The notes: generated by a model not told the origin, from the sequence alone. A stretch of DNA of 64,000 nt from Panagrolaimus kolymaensis (GCA_028622995.1 JAJQJQ010000002.1:5642001-5706000); one strand, 5' to 3'; numbered from the stretch's first letter, positions 12,482 to 26,060 are shown. Numbers and translations: made by a program.

Positions 12482-14073
12482 AATTTTTTTATTATCTTTT
12501 TTTTGTTGCCTGCGCCTTTCTCTGCTTGGCAGCGCTATAGACAAGCTAGTGGGATGCTGCTTTACGTGGGACACGCTGGTTGCCGCCGTCCATCTCGTGG
12601 TAGTGCATTGGCGACAGTGGTGACACAATTTTTTTTCTCTCGGATGACTGCAGCCCGTCACAGCTTTCTTTCTTTTTCTTCAAGGCATTTTTATAGTTTT
12701 TTGAAAAATGAGAATGTTTTTTTTCTTCTTTGTGCCTCATATGAAAAAAGATTTTTTTGGTCATCCGAAAACTGCCTGTTGCCAAAGGCAAACAACAACT
12801 AGCCATTGGGCAGCAGCCTTCAACATCCAAGCTTGTTGTTGTCACAATCCAAGTGAAAGGAGAGGAGAAAAAGGAAAAAAAAGTAATTTGAACTGGTACG
12901 TGTGTTTGCTTGCCTGCTAGTTTGAGGCTTGCCTGTGCTTCTATATTTGTCTCATGGAAACGAATAAAAAAAAAGCAGCTAAACGATAAAAAAAAGCTTT
13001 TCATCATCATGCGGCCATGCAAATAAAATAGCTGCTGTTGGTTGCCGCTGGCCCTTGTCCACTTCTTTCAAGCTTTTTGCTTTAAAAATAGGAAAAACAG
13101 TTGTTTAAAAGCAGGCGTTTCTTACAAATAAAAATACGGAAACAAAAAAAAGAGTATGTTTTTTGTGTGTGAAAAAAATAAGTATTATTTTTCTTTATTT
13201 TTATTTTTAAACTACTACTTCTGCCATCATTTCTTTATCCATCCCTCATGATTTCGTATAGTTTATTTGTTGAAAGATTTTTTTTACGAAAATGAAATCT
13301 TAGAAAAATTTTGTTTTGTAAAGTAAAGCATATTTATTCCATGAACCATGCTTTTCAAAACTTTTTAAAATTATGAAAAATATTTCAGCGATTTTTTGAA
13401 AGTGTCATAATCCTCTTGATCAAATTTTTTAAATCATATTTTAAAACTTTCTTTAATTTGTTTCTAAAAAATTATCTATTTGAAAAATTTAATTTTAAAT
13501 TGAATCGCGAAATTTTCTCCTAAAATATTTTTTTGCGCATGTTTTTGACCATTCTCATTACTGTACAGCGCGAATTTTATTCAACAATGTTTTTGTTTCA
13601 AACTAACAAAAAATAATTAATTGCTTTTTTAGTGTTTAAAGCCATTAATCAGCAGCAGCAGCTTTTATGTCATCGAATGACCTCTCAACTTCTCGAAAAA
13701 AATAAAGAAGAGGCATCGGAGAGATGGTATCTCACATTTCTTTCCTGCCATTTAATCACTGATTAAATTTTTCTTGATTGAAAGGATGGCAAATTGTTGG
13801 TTGACTTTTTTTATATTTTATTTTATTAATGACAATTAAGGGTGTGTCAGCAACAAACTAACTGGTTATCTGATTCCGCGAAATTTTTGGGTTTTTTTTG
13901 AAAAAGTATCTGATGATACATAATGGAAAGAAAGGGATCATTGAAAGTTAAAGAATTTAGGTCGCGTTTGGTACTGTAGTAATTTTGAATTAAAGATAAA
14001 AAAAACTCATTCACTTTATGGAAACTTAAATGCATAAATAAAGTGTGTATCCATAAACGAATTTTACTTTCTT
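12326..14073. other. Gene-poor region (second part)
   Basis: No convincing gene. One exon-like stretch is noted at 13633-13726 (+): it has TTTTTTAG before it, an open frame with four CAG codons and ATGACCTCTCAACTT, and a GTATCT donor after it. I could not join it in phase to the next plus-strand gene. Overlapping open frames around 12360-13020 lie in a GC-richer patch and look like shadows. Confidence 0.4.
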
Positions 14074-14082
14074 ATTTAAGCT

Positions 14083-15016
14083 GGCGACACGACATAATCT
14101 CAACTTCCCAAAATCTCAACCATGCCAAAATCTCAACCGGACATAATCTCAACCAACCAAAATCTCAACTACCCATAATCTCAACTTCCAAAATCTCAAC
14201 TGGACATAATCTCAACTCAATGAAAAAAGCGTAATTAAAGAAAGAAAACCACTTACTCATCATTTTCTTTTGGTGATTGTTAATAATTTAAATGTTTTAA
14301 TCCATGTCAGAATTATTAATTGGTAATTCTATAATATACCATAACTCAGGAACTTTAATTACTAATCAAAGAATTCAGAAGTATTCGTTTTTAATACCGA
14401 TATATGAATTCAGAAGTGCTATTGAGATTCAAAAAATATAAATAACAATTAAATATACAGAATTCATAAGCATATTTACTAATTCAGAATTCTGAGTTCA
14501 GAAATGTTTTTTAGTAATTATGAATTAATGTGTGGACTCCCAAATTCATAAGTAAGAATTCCATATCATTGTTTATAAACTTCTGAACCCAGAATTCTGA
14601 ATAAGTAAATATGTTTATGAATTCTGTATATTTAATTGTTATTTATATTTTTGGAATCTCAATAGCACTTCTGAATTCATATATCGGTATTAAAAACGAA
14701 TACTTCTGAATTCTTTGATTAGTAATTAAAGTTCCTGAGTTATGGTATATTATAGAATTACCAATTAATAATTCTGACATGGATTAAAACATTTAAATTA
14801 TTAACAATCACCAAAAGAAAATGATGAGTAAGTGGTTTTCTTTCTTTAATTACGCTTTTTTCATTGAGTTGAGATTATGTCCAGTTGAGATTTTGGAAGT
14901 TGAGATTATGGGTAGTTGAGATTTTGGAAGTTGAGATTATGTCCGGTTGAGATTATGTCCAGTTGAGATTATGGCATGGTTGAGATTATGGGAAGTTGAG
15001 ATTATGGCGCCGCGCC
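14083..15016. mobile_element. Palindromic (foldback) DNA transposon, MULE/MITE-like, non-autonomous
   Basis: Two long inverted arms (about 14083-14508 and 14575-15016) are nearly identical in reverse complement and are separated by about 65 bases. The outer part of each arm is a tandem array around AATCTCAAC. I count eight units on the left and nine (as GTTGAGATT) on the right. The ends read GGCG..., then CATAATCTCAACTTCCC on both sides. A 9-base direct repeat ATTTAAGCT flanks the element at 14074-14082 and 15017-15025, as expected of a target-site duplication. Nine bases fits Mutator-like elements best. There is no transposase frame inside, so it would need one supplied elsewhere. Confidence 0.9.
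14095..14219. repeat. Subterminal tandem array, left arm
   Basis: Eight copies of AATCTCAAC spaced about 15-17 bases, with alternating linkers such as TTCC, CCATGCC, CGGACAT and TGGACAT. The mirror-image array near the right end (about 14870-15005) has one extra copy. Subterminal repeats of this sort are often transposase-binding sites. That role is inferred. Confidence 0.85.
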
Positions 15017-15025
15017 ATTTAAGCT

Positions 15026-18000
15026 AGCTTTGCTTGATTTAACACGCTTTCATCGTCTTTTCTTTTTTCTATTTTTTTTATTTTTCTGTTCAAAATTTTT
15101 GTAATTTCAGAATTCAATTTTTCATTAAGAGGTTTATGCTTTTTTTGTAGCTGATTACCTCACCTTTGATGAGATGATTCAGAAGCAACCTTCAATTGCA
15201 AAAAAAAAGAGATAATCCACTTTCAAAGGCCTCATGGGATTTTATCTTTCCCTTCCATCTATTTATCATGGTAGTGTCCCTCACGTGAACTCATTTTATC
15301 CCCTTATTTTTTTTTCTCTTAAGATTCTTTTTCCATTTTTTGTCTTTGCTCTTGACCGCTAATCAACTCATCATTCATAAACCATCATCTTCTTTCAATC
15401 ATTTTCATTTCACGTCATGATCAATCCAATCCCCTCTTTTTTTTTCTTTTGTGTCATTTCTCCGGCGATTTGCCAAAGAAAGTTCAATCACGCATAGGGC
15501 CAATCCTATCTCATCCCCTTTTTTCGATGTGGTTGATTTCCGCGTGATTCTTTTCTGATGAGAGATCTTTTCTTAAAGCTCAAGGCTGACCTTTCATTTT
15601 CTTTTCTTGCGGGAGATTGAATTGGTTGGTTATTTCTCAGAAATTCGAAGGCATTCGGCCATAATTAATCATTAATCGTTTTTCTCCTTTCCTTCTTCCG
15701 TTTAAAAAATAAAGATTGCTATCATAGTTTTTTTGATGGCGGTTTTTCCCTTCTCTCTCCCTAGGTGATGGCATGACCTTGAATGACCTCAATGAAAATA
15801 TTATGTCTCTCATCATGTCTTCATTTTTAATGCCAGCCTCTTTGAGTCTCCGCCTTAATTTTTTGAATCATGAAAAAAGTTAAAGCATTTTGGGACAAAA
15901 AAGTTATGGGTTTGTGAGTTGATGGTCACTTGAGGACATGTCTTTGAATGGAGATGGAGGAAATAATCTCATCGAAATTTTTGGCTAACAAGAAAAAGTA
16001 GAGATTTTTTATGAAAAAAAAATATAATGTACCATACTTTTAGTAAACCGGGCTTCATCTTTGAGTTTTTGCTTATGATTATTTTCTCCCTATATTTTCG
16101 AATGCTTTTGACCGTCCAAAAAAACTTTATGTTTTGGGCAGTTATTTTCACCAAAATAAAATATTAAAAATTCCCAAACAACTTTTTTAGAAAATAAAAA
16201 ATTTTTGTATGTTTTTTAAATAAAAGTGGAACCCGAATGGCGCCAATACATTGCGACGGATCATTTAAAATTGCCGTTAGTTTTTTGAATTGAAAAAAAA
16301 CTAGGTGGCCCTTATTGAATTTCAGAGGAGCCATTTTTTTATTATTTTGGGAAATAAATAAACCTTCGAAGGTAGCAATTTTCTTCTTTTTTGAGAAAAA
16401 ATGCTGGTCGAAATTCAACGCTTTTTAAAAACGAATTTATTGTCAAAGTTGTTTTTTGAAACCAAAAATAAAGTTTTTTTGTGAACGGTGATCGGGGTTT
16501 TAAAAAGAGGTATTTATTTTATTTGCAAAATAATTCGGTAAAGGTTTTTTTACTCCTTTGCTGAATTTCCCACTAATTTTTGTTTGCAATATTTAAATGG
16601 TTTAAAAATTTTAAAACATCTCATGCTTTTACCATTTTTTGATTATCTTATTTGTGGCCTTTAGCTGATTATCTAAAGATCTTTCTTTCCATTTTAAGAA
16701 TCGAAAACTCTAAAAACTAAGGCATCGCATCGCCTTCGGGCGGTGTCCTTCAATTAGATGGCCACTTTCTCTCTGTGTTTTTTGGGAAAGAAAAAAGCTT
16801 CCGATGAAGCTACAAGAAGGAAAAAAGCAAAAATTACTTATTTCTTGTTACTTTGTCCTTTAATTGGATTAAAATTTTAAGTAAAAAAACAACCCTAAAA
16901 AAGCATCCTCATTTTGTTTTTGAAGATAGATAGAGGCTCATTTTAGAGTTTTGCCTATGAGTTCCTAAGTTTGGTGGAAAAGAAAAACAAAAAAGTTGAA
17001 ACCCGTTTAAAATTTGTTTACCGTAATTTATGGTTTCACTAGATTTTCGTTAAAAATATGTTTTTAACCTTATTAAATATTTCGGTGGTGTGTCTTGTAA
17101 AAAATTTCCAAAGATTGCTACCATATTACTTTCCGATATAATTCAAAACAGAGGCGATAGAAGTTTCAGAGGTTTATGATTTTCTTGTCTCCAATGCTTT
17201 ATGATAATTTTATCATCGCCATCAAACGACTCCCTCATTTCCACCTTTGCCACAAAAAAAAAACATTGGAAAGAAAAAACCTCAAATTTCAAATAAAAAA
17301 TTTACTCACAATCGGTGCCTCTAGGCAAATTATACATTCTTTTTTTGATTTCGATCATAACCGGTTCCAGATTGCAAATAATTTATTTTTTTGATTTAAA
17401 TGCTTGATGTCACAATTCCTCTTCCCTTCCTCTCTCTCTTTCCCCATTATGCTCCAAATTGCGGCAACAACAGCGGCAAAAAGCTTTGTTTTCGCGCAAC
17501 ATTTTTTTTTTGCATTGCTGTTGTTAACAATAAAAAAAAGTTTATTATTATGGCCGCTGCTCGCTGCCTCATGTCTTCGTCGGATGCTTTTTGAACGTTA
17601 TTTTAAACGCCAAGAAAAAAAGTGAAATGATTGAAGACATTTTTATGGGGTTGTTCTTTCTCAAACAGGGTTCCTTCTTTTTTAAACAAGAACAAAACAT
17701 AAAAAAATAAAATAATTTAATTTAGCTTCTTTTTTTGGAGAAAGGAAATAAAAGAAGGACAATGCTTTTTCTGAGAAAAAAAAGAGTAGCGATCAGCAAA
17801 AAAGAAAGAGGTTTGATTTTTTGCGAGTTTGAAATTTTTTCACGTTTTTATTAGGTAATTGCTACATTATTTTTTCTGGCCTTTGCAATTACGTTTGCAT
17901 CCAGTTTTTTGGTGACCATCCATAATATTTCCGATAAAAATCCGGAAATGGGTTGTTCACAGGAAAATTGCAAAAAAAAAGAAAAGCGAACGGGAATTAC

Positions 18001-21000
18001 CTCTCTTCATTGTCATAATCGTTGATTCCATTGTTTGATTCTGATGCAAGCAACTTTTTTATTATTACATGTTTCCGTTCGTTCCACTTTTGTTATTACC
18101 AACATTTGGGAAATAAAAACAACAATCTTCATTGTTATAATTTTATCAACCTTCGAGGTAACCGCTTTTATCATTGTCGTTCTTGAAAATAAAAAATATC
18201 CATCTTGAGTTGAATCTATATTTCTTCTTATTTTAGTTTTTGATTCTGTCTATTATTTTAAAATAATATCTATTTTTGCAAATACTAAATTCAAGTTTGG
18301 TTTTTTCTACTAGCGCTATTAACGTCTTCAAATACTGTACTTACATTAGTTTTTCTCCAAATTTTTAAAAACTAAAGACATTTTTTATTTTGATTAAAAA
18401 TAATTTTAGAAAAAATTAATTTTGCTATTTTTACACTTTGTAAAAATTTGAAATTTTCTTTCATGTGATTCGATTTGTTTTTTTACGATTTTTTTAATCG
18501 CCACAATATATTCAAAAATGGAAGGCAATGCGTAGGGAATAGAAAAAGCAATGAATGAATGACCAATGCTTTTCTTTCCTTCACAAAAAAAATAATAAAA
18601 AAGGGAAAACGTTTCGAGAATCAAGAATGAAAATAAGAAAAAGCCCTTTGGCAAGAAATAAAATTACAAAAGCAGCTAAAATTTTAAGCACGATGAAGGA
18701 GGAAAAATAATAAGAATCATTGTATTATTGTTTTGTTTTTTTAGGCCAGCCACTCTTTTTATTTACCGTTGCTTTATTTTTTGTTTGGAAGGGGAACTTT
18801 TGAAACGTTGCCAATTTTTTTCTTCTATGATTTTAGTCTGATTTTTTTCAATTGTTTTAGAAGTTGAAGAAATGCTCGCTTTTTGATTATTTTTGTTTTT
18901 TGTTTTTTTTATTGAAATGCAATAGATTTTTTTTCTTTTCGTGATCGTTAATTTCATAGTTCTTTTTTCCCGCTATGGTTCACATAGTATACAGTAGCCT
19001 AAAAATCTGTAATATCAATAAAAATTTTGATATCTCGTTTATAATAACTCAAGTTCTGTGTCGGAAAATGATCTTACATAAAATCTGTGTATTTTTTTGG
19101 CTCCATAGCTTTTTATGCTTTTTCTCTTACATTTTGTCTCGACTCTAACACGTGTATGTCTCCTTTTTAAACCTTTTAAATTTTGCAAAATATATATTTC
19201 CCGAACGCTTATGATAATCTCATAAAAAAAATTTTAAATTCAGCAAAAAAAAATTTGTTTTTCAATTCAAAAAAATTTAAAACATATTCGATTTTCACTT
19301 TTCTTTTTCATCATTTTTTGTTAAGCTGTAAGTTAATTCCTTCCTTTTCCAAAAGCGCAAATATCATTGATAAGCAAAAAGGCTTGTTCAAACATGGATG
19401 GTGGTGGTCACTATAAAATATTTTAAGAATCACTTTTTTACGCAATCACGCGAAGCAGCAAAAAAGAAAAAAATTATCTAAAGATGGACACTTTTGCCAT
19501 CATCATTCCTCGAAAACTGATCGATGAGTTAATGACTTTCTTCATGAAGAAAAAGTTATGTTTGTTTAAGAGAAAAAGGGAAAAGGAAATATTTAAAAGT
19601 CTTAAAAAAGGTTGTAAAACTATATCATCTTTTTAAAGTTAAACATTTCTAAAAAATTTATTATGAGTCGAAGTGGTCACTTTTGTTTTGCAAGAAATTT
19701 ATAAAAAAAGGTGAAGGATTGCCATGATTTTGGCGCCGAGGAGTGGGAATGGACATGAATCGAAAAAAAAAATGAAGAAGAGGTTTTTAAAAAATGATTA
19801 AAAGATGATTCACGTGTGTTTTTATGCTTGATTAGACGATGGTCGAAAAAAGTAGTTTTTAGAAGTGGGAGGAAGGGGATCGCCTCAGCTTGCTTAAAAA
19901 AAAACAGTGTCACCTTCCTTTGCTTGCTTGCCTGATGAAGAAGCTAGCGATGAGTGTGTGCTGTAGAATGTAGGCAAAAAAATTATCAGTGTTTTTTCTT
20001 TTTTTCTTGCAAATGTTTATTTATTTCTGCTAATTTTGGCAGCAATGGTAAAAGCTATAAAAGGTTTATGCTTTTAGGTTTTAAAATTAATTCTATAGGT
20101 TTCACTTTTAAAAATGCTAGAAATTTTTGCGCTTATCCTATTTTTTTCTTCAAAAAGATTTTAGATATTTTAAGTCTTCCTTTTTTTAAATTTAGGTGAA
20201 GAATTCCTTCTTACTCCCTAGCACTTCCCCATAGTTCATCATCATCTTTTTTTTTCACAACAACGCCACCGCCAACAAACCATTAATTCATTTTCCCAAC
20301 GTCATTGCATAATTAAAATTCAAAAACGTCCAAGCAAGCATATTTGAAACATTGAATCCTCGGTGCTCGTCGTTTTCAAAAAAAAGAAAATTCACAATAG
20401 ACTGTGTCCTCATTTTTCCCTTTTTCGCTGTTAAAAAAAATTCAACCATAGAACATTTTTTAATCATGGCCTTAAATAATGTCCCCGTAAATTGATTTTT
20501 TTTAACTATTGTTGATATTTATTTTGCATTTTGAAACCTTTTTTGCGTGATTTCGTGAACTCCGCGTTTTGAATTTAAATCTTTCATTGTATCGAAATTT
20601 GCAACGAATATTAATTATGATTTATGTTTTAAGTTATATGCCATAGAAAGCGACAGCCAACGTTCTCTTTGCCACCTTTTTTATTCCATCAAACTCCAAG
20701 TCTTTCAACGGCGCCCCTCTCGCGATTTATTTTTTTGTAGAGATCCGCGAGAGGTCGTTATCAACGTTTTGTATTCCTGCCACATCGACGTCGTCGTCGT
20801 CATTTCAATTTTGACCATAATCACTTAGCCTCTGCTTTCAACCGTCTTTCAACTCCATTTTTTACCTACAAGAAAACCAGAAACCTTTTTTTTTAATTCA
20901 CATATTATTTTTCATTTATTCATATATTTTTGTTTGTTTGTTGATTTCACAAATTATTATTTTATTGTTTTTAAATTTTGAAAGAATCCATACAGAAGAA

Positions 21001-21001
21001 A
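15026..21001. other. Gene-poor region and upstream flank of the zinc-finger gene
   Basis: AT-rich, poly-T-rich DNA without a gene I can support. A short frame after TTTTTTTGTAG at about 15150 encodes only some 20 residues before a stop. A perfect 9-base inverted repeat (CCTCTCGCG at 20716-20724 and CGCGAGAGG at 20746-20754) sits in a CG-rich patch about 250 bases upstream of the zinc-finger ATG, followed by GTCGTCGTCGTC around 20795. This is a plausible promoter-proximal region, by position only. Confidence 0.45.
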
Positions 21002-24000
21002 ATGATTGAAGCTTGTTCAAGTTCTCGCCAACAGCCAGCCACACGTGCAACTTCAAATAACGCTGTTTTCAATGATCCCTTTTTTGCTTCCGATGGCTTT
21101 GATACAGGAGGAATCGATGAGATGGATGGAACAGATTTATTTGGAATGCTTCGAGAAGATCAAGGAATTAATGATGAAAGAGGATATGGAAATATGGTGA
21201 GTAAAAATTTTAATAAAAGTAAAATTGCTACGAAAAAAAGTAAATTTATTTAACTAATGGTTCAAATTTTCAATATCATGTCCGTTAATAATTTCCAATT
21301 TTCCAGGATGACGATCTTCAACTTTCCAATGAACAGCCATTCCTCACTTCGCTCCAATCAGATTCCCATTATCAACCATCCACAGAAGAATCATTTCTTT
21401 CACCAGCAATTTCATCATCGAGTGATGGCCAACATTCTGCAAATCAAAATCAAACATCTCCAGATAGCAATGGACCACCAGGAGATTATCCACCGCCTCC
21501 ATCTCCAGTTGTTATTGATCCAACAGACATAGATAAAATTTCAATTCAACTTGAAAAAAATCAACAATGTCGTTGCAAAAGTTGTAATAAACTTTTTAAT
21601 TCTGTTTGGTATTTGAAACAACACGCCGTTAAACATAGCAATGATCGACCATTTCAATGCAAATTTTGTCGAAAAGTATGAAGCTTTTTTTATATTTAAT
21701 AAATACTCTATAAATTTATTTAGACTTACAAATTTCGCAGCAATCTTTACCAACATAAATGCCCTGAACGTAATCGACAACTTGGAACACCAAAGTTTGT
21801 TATTTGTTTTAAAAATTTGAAGCAATCACAAAAAAGAAAAAAACATTCTTTCTTTTTTGCTCATGAAAAAATGAAATGAAACGTTTTTCATATGTTTCAT
21901 TTTTATTACACGCATGCTTTTTTGATTAAATTTTTCCATTTTTTGTATCAAAAAAGATTCATTTTCCTTGGAAAAACTTTGGTATTTGGTAGCTTCAGAA
22001 TTTTATTTTAGCTAAAAAAAAGTGTAAAGAAATAGTTTTAATGTTTCAATGAGCCGTCAAGAAATTTACCATTTTTGAATTTTTTTCAAGTTTTAGAAAG
22101 CTTGATGAAAATTTCTTATTTTCCTAATCAAAAAAGAAAATTATTACGGTACGCTATATCGAAAAAAATTTATTTCTAAATTAGGTGTTTTAATTTCGAT
22201 CCAAGATTTATCTTGCCAGCTATTGTTTTTTTTCATTCAACTTCTTTCCTTTAGAAATCTCTCATTTTTCAAACTTGAAATCATCATCTTTACAAATTGT
22301 ATCCGTTTCATTTTCTTTAAAACAAGTTGCGTTCATTTCAACAAAAACCTCTATTTTTTTATTATTAGAAATTAGTCATCAGACACCTTATTTTTCTCAT
22401 TCATCCACTACCGCCACCAATCTCATTAGAATTCGTTTTTTTTACAAAAATCCATCCAACTTGAGCAAAAATATGATGAACATATTTTTTTGAATCAAAA
22501 AAAGGAGAGAAGATAAAAATATTCCGATGCAGCTGGTTTTTTTTTCTTTCGTATTTTTTGCATGTTTCTTTTGCTTTCGTTTTTTTCCTTCGTTCGTTAT
22601 TTTTTTATTTTATGCTTCGATTCGTTTTTTTTGTTGTTTGCGTCGTCGTCGATATTGCTGCTGCTTTTGCTTTTTCTCCATTCTTCTTCTTCTTTAGTTT
22701 TTTTTTCTGTTGTCATTGTAGACTCACGAAAAAAAGAGAGACTAAAACTAGCGTTTTTTAGCATTCACATAAAAATATGGTTTAATGCAACTTTTTTTTT
22801 CTAAAGTTTTTCTTAATCTTACGTCGTCTGCTTTTTTTCTTGCTATAAAAGTATATAGTGATAAATTTATGGTTGAATTTAAATCAAAATTGATTAGTAT
22901 CTTTATTTTTTTATGGCCTCATTATTTTAACCTCATTTTAAACATGCATAAAAGACATGAGAAAATCTTGAGAAAGAGATGGTTATCGTATTTATTGGAA
23001 GCGAGAGCAAGCGTCAACGAGACAAAAAAAAAGAATCATGAAACAAAAGCTTCAATCGATTTTTCGCAGCGCCGCAGCTTTCATTTTTTAAATTAAAAAT
23101 TCTGATTATTGTCTCGTCTCACTTCATTTACCTTTTTTGGGTTTTTTGTTTGTTTAATTTATTGAGTTAATTAAGTTTAATTATTTTTGATATGAAAGGT
23201 AAAAAGTCTAAACCCAATAGTAGCAGCAATAATAAGGATCATCAATCTCAACCATGGCTTCAGCAAAAATTAAAGTACGAACTTTTCTCTCTTTAAATTT
23301 TAAACTTTAGTAGACTCAAAAAAAGTTAAGGTTAAGTTTGCTTCTTTTACCTTCTCTTCTTTTCTTATGGCCTCAATTTAGGGATTTTTTGCATTCAAAC
23401 ATTTCAAAGTGTAAAATAAAAAATTTGACCTCAACATAAATAAATGTTTAGGTCAAAAACGCCTGTGCGACATTTGTCAGCAGGCAACCAATCAATTTAA
23501 TTCTGTTTCTCTCTCTTTTTTTTCTCCTTTGGGAGTTAGAACTCATATTTTTAAATCACGTTTTAAAAATTAGGATGAATTTATTTATTTAAAAAAACTA
23601 CTGATTTGAGGACATTTATAAAATAGTTCTATGTTTCTGATAATTTTTGCAAAACTTTTAAAATAGATTCTGTTTATAATTAAAACTGATATGAATACAC
23701 TTTTCTTAAATTTGAATTAATTTGTTCTAAAAAGGTTTTGCATGTCTCACAAAAATTTTAAAGAAAAAGTAATTATTTTTAGAAGCCCACAAACTTTTAA
23801 AATTTTTAATTTTGACCCTCATGAAAAATAAATGAATCCAATTACAAAGAAAGCGCCTTTCCATCATCCACTTTCGATTTGAGTTTATTTTTTTACAGTC
23901 ATGCCAGCTTCGCTTATAGCCACTCGAATCTCTCTCATTCACTTTCTTTTACTTCTTTCTTTCATTCGAATGATGATGAAAAAAAACCATCGTCCATCCA

Positions 24001-26060
24001 TCCATCTGTCCCATTTCCGTTCCTCGATATACTTTTGTCCTTAGTGCAAAAATATAACGCGCAAAAACAATTCTTTCAAGAGGGGAAAACATTTTGTGTT
24101 TTTCTTCCACCATTTTTGGTTGGCTGATGTATGTTTTTGGTTTTCATTTATTCATTTTTTTTAATGTTAGTTTCTAAAATAAAGCTCAGAAAAAGTTCAT
24201 TTAAGCTAACGAAGACATGCATTCCCTAAACTTCCTTTTAAAATATGAATGTTTCCTCTTCTTTTTTTTTGTGATGCTTCAAAGTTAAAATTTTTAGCAT
24301 TAATTTATTTATTTTTTTTAATTTTAGTGGAATTCGAAAACGTTTTTATACTCGTGGAATTGCATACACCGAAGTTAAGGGTGATAATCCCCAACAACCG
24401 CCTCAAAGTAAACCTTTGAAAATTTCAACTCCCATTACCACGGAAGCCCCTGATACTTCTCTTTCTGCTCCATACGAGCCTCAAGGAGGCTTTCATCCTC
24501 CTCCTCTTCCACCATCTGAACATAACAGAAATATTCAATTTGATTTGATTCCGGTTGAAGCTCCACCAATTCAAAATTTTGAGCCTCCACCGCTACCAAT
24601 GACAGAAAAAAAATCAACTCGACCTGAAAATTCCATTCGTGAGCGACAACTTGATCCTGCGTACATTGAAGATTATCTTGCAAGAAAGCGACACAAAGTT
24701 AGTTTTATGAGTTATTTTAAACTCGGGTAAAATAAACTTTTTAGTTATTTACTTGCCGAAAATGCAAATTCCAATTTCCATCTCGCGGTCATTTGGCTGC
24801 TCACATGACAGCTCACAATCTTGCTGAAGCTTATTGTTACATTTGCCCTCAATGTCCACAAAAATTTTGTGAAGAACGACGGCTTCGTAATCATTTGGAA
24901 TTTCATGCAAGTGATCCAAATTCAGCTTCTCATCGCTGTCGACAATGTGATGGCGCTTTTCGTTCAGCCCTTGCCCTTCGACGACATATTGACCAATCTC
25001 GAAGTTGCTATTCCCATCCATTTGGTATTCGACCTCAATTGGTAAAGCCATCTAAGTTGTTTGAAGTTGAAATAAATATAATAAATTTTAGATGATCTCA
25101 CCCGCTCAACCCATCGATCCATATGCATTTATTGAATCAGATGAAGAAAATGAAAATAAAACTTTACCAGAGGAACAACAACTTCAACCTGCTGGAATTA
25201 AGCGTCAAAAATCCATTGGTGATTCATGCGTTGGTTCTGATACTTCTTCAAATACCACGAGTCCACCTCGAAATGGTACACTTGAAGAGGAATACGAAGA
25301 AAAAACTCCTGAAGATGCATCAAATTTCTTAATTCCAAAACGAAGCAAAAAATCATCAGAGAATGACGATGCTGATTCAGGATTTCGAAGTCGACTCAAT
25401 TCAAATCAAAGTTGTTCACCTAGTTCTCATTCAGCAATTAGTTCAGGAAGTGATTCACCTGGACGAAAATATTCTCAACATGATTATGGAAATACCAACG
25501 GCAATGGTGGTTATGAAGCCATGGCAGGTCCATCGTCGAGTAATAATTATGGTAACGGTTGTTATCCACAAGGTGGTGGTCCATCTCGAATGCCCATAAA
25601 TGTTACACCAGCAACACATTACACGTATGGTTCAATTGAAATTGAAGAAATTGGAATAGTCGTGGATTCAAATGAAACTGGATGTCAATTATTGCAAAAA
25701 AGTTTAATGCCGCGAAACTTTCAACCTCTTTTAAGCATAAAATCTTCCATCATTGATAACACTAACACCAGCGATTTCATTACCAAAATGTGTGACATCC
25801 CCGATCTCTGTCAATCATCCTCAACATCCTCAACATCCTCAGAAGAGTTCAATTCATTTGAAGGTTTACCATTTGAATATTTTGAAACATCATTACCGGT
25901 GATTGAAATTCCAAAGGAGCTCAAGTAAGTTTTTACTCAATCCAATTTTCTTTGTTTATTAAAAGTTATTCTTTTTTTCAGAGCCATCTTAGCCATATTT
26001 TTGAATACCCTAATTCAAAATGCAACAACAACAACTCGCCATCAAAAAAGCCAATCATAA
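21002..26060 (+). CDS. C2H2 zinc-finger transcription factor (five fingers, 2+3 layout)
   Basis: Seven exons join in phase: 21002-21196, 21307-21675, 21724-21794, 24328-24697, 24745-25041, 25092-25924 and 25982-26060, giving 737 residues. Finger 1 is at about 155-175 (CKSC...H...H). Finger 2 begins at 183 and ends H-x-C (CKFC...QHKC). A Pro-rich linker (PPPLPPSE, EPPPLPM) leads to fingers 3 (339-359), 4 (369-389) and 5 (400-426). The long Ser/acid-rich C-terminal part contains a Ser-Thr microsatellite at about 25818-25850. A nuclear DNA-binding regulator is inferred, and I do not recognise the orthologue. Intron 21795-24327 is 2.5 kb, far longer than the others, and holds a candidate alternative first exon. 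Retaining it would end the protein soon after finger 2. AATAAA is at 26168-26173. Confidence 0.9.
23192..23274 (+). CDS. Candidate alternative first exon of the zinc-finger gene
   Basis: Inside the 2.5-kb intron, an ATG at 23192 opens a gene-like frame (MKGKKSKPNSSSNNKD, then QPWLQQK) that stops at a GTACGA donor at 23275. It ends with two bases of a codon, which is the phase required by the exon starting at 24328. A transcript from here would encode a form lacking fingers 1 and 2 but keeping fingers 3-5. No acceptor is needed for a first exon. A cassette exon is also possible but would need an in-frame upstream acceptor. Confidence 0.5.

Noticed and set aside
12546..13022. 158-codon minus-strand open frame
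   Set aside because: It overlaps other open frames on both strands in a GC-richer patch. The product has no domain, no splice logic and uneven codon use.
13633..13726. Exon-like stretch with acceptor, CAG repeat and donor
   Set aside because: Too short to judge, and joining to the zinc-finger gene's first exon gives an immediate stop.
14043..14234. Open frame with repeated ISTGHNLN-type peptide
   Set aside because: It is a translation of the tandem AATCTCAAC array of the palindromic element, not a protein.
21257..21532. 91-codon open frame overlapping zinc-finger exon 2
   Set aside because: Shadow of the exon 21307-21675 in another frame.
24435..25051. Minus-strand open frames opposite the zinc-finger exons
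   Set aside because: Antisense shadows of coding exons with strong codon bias.
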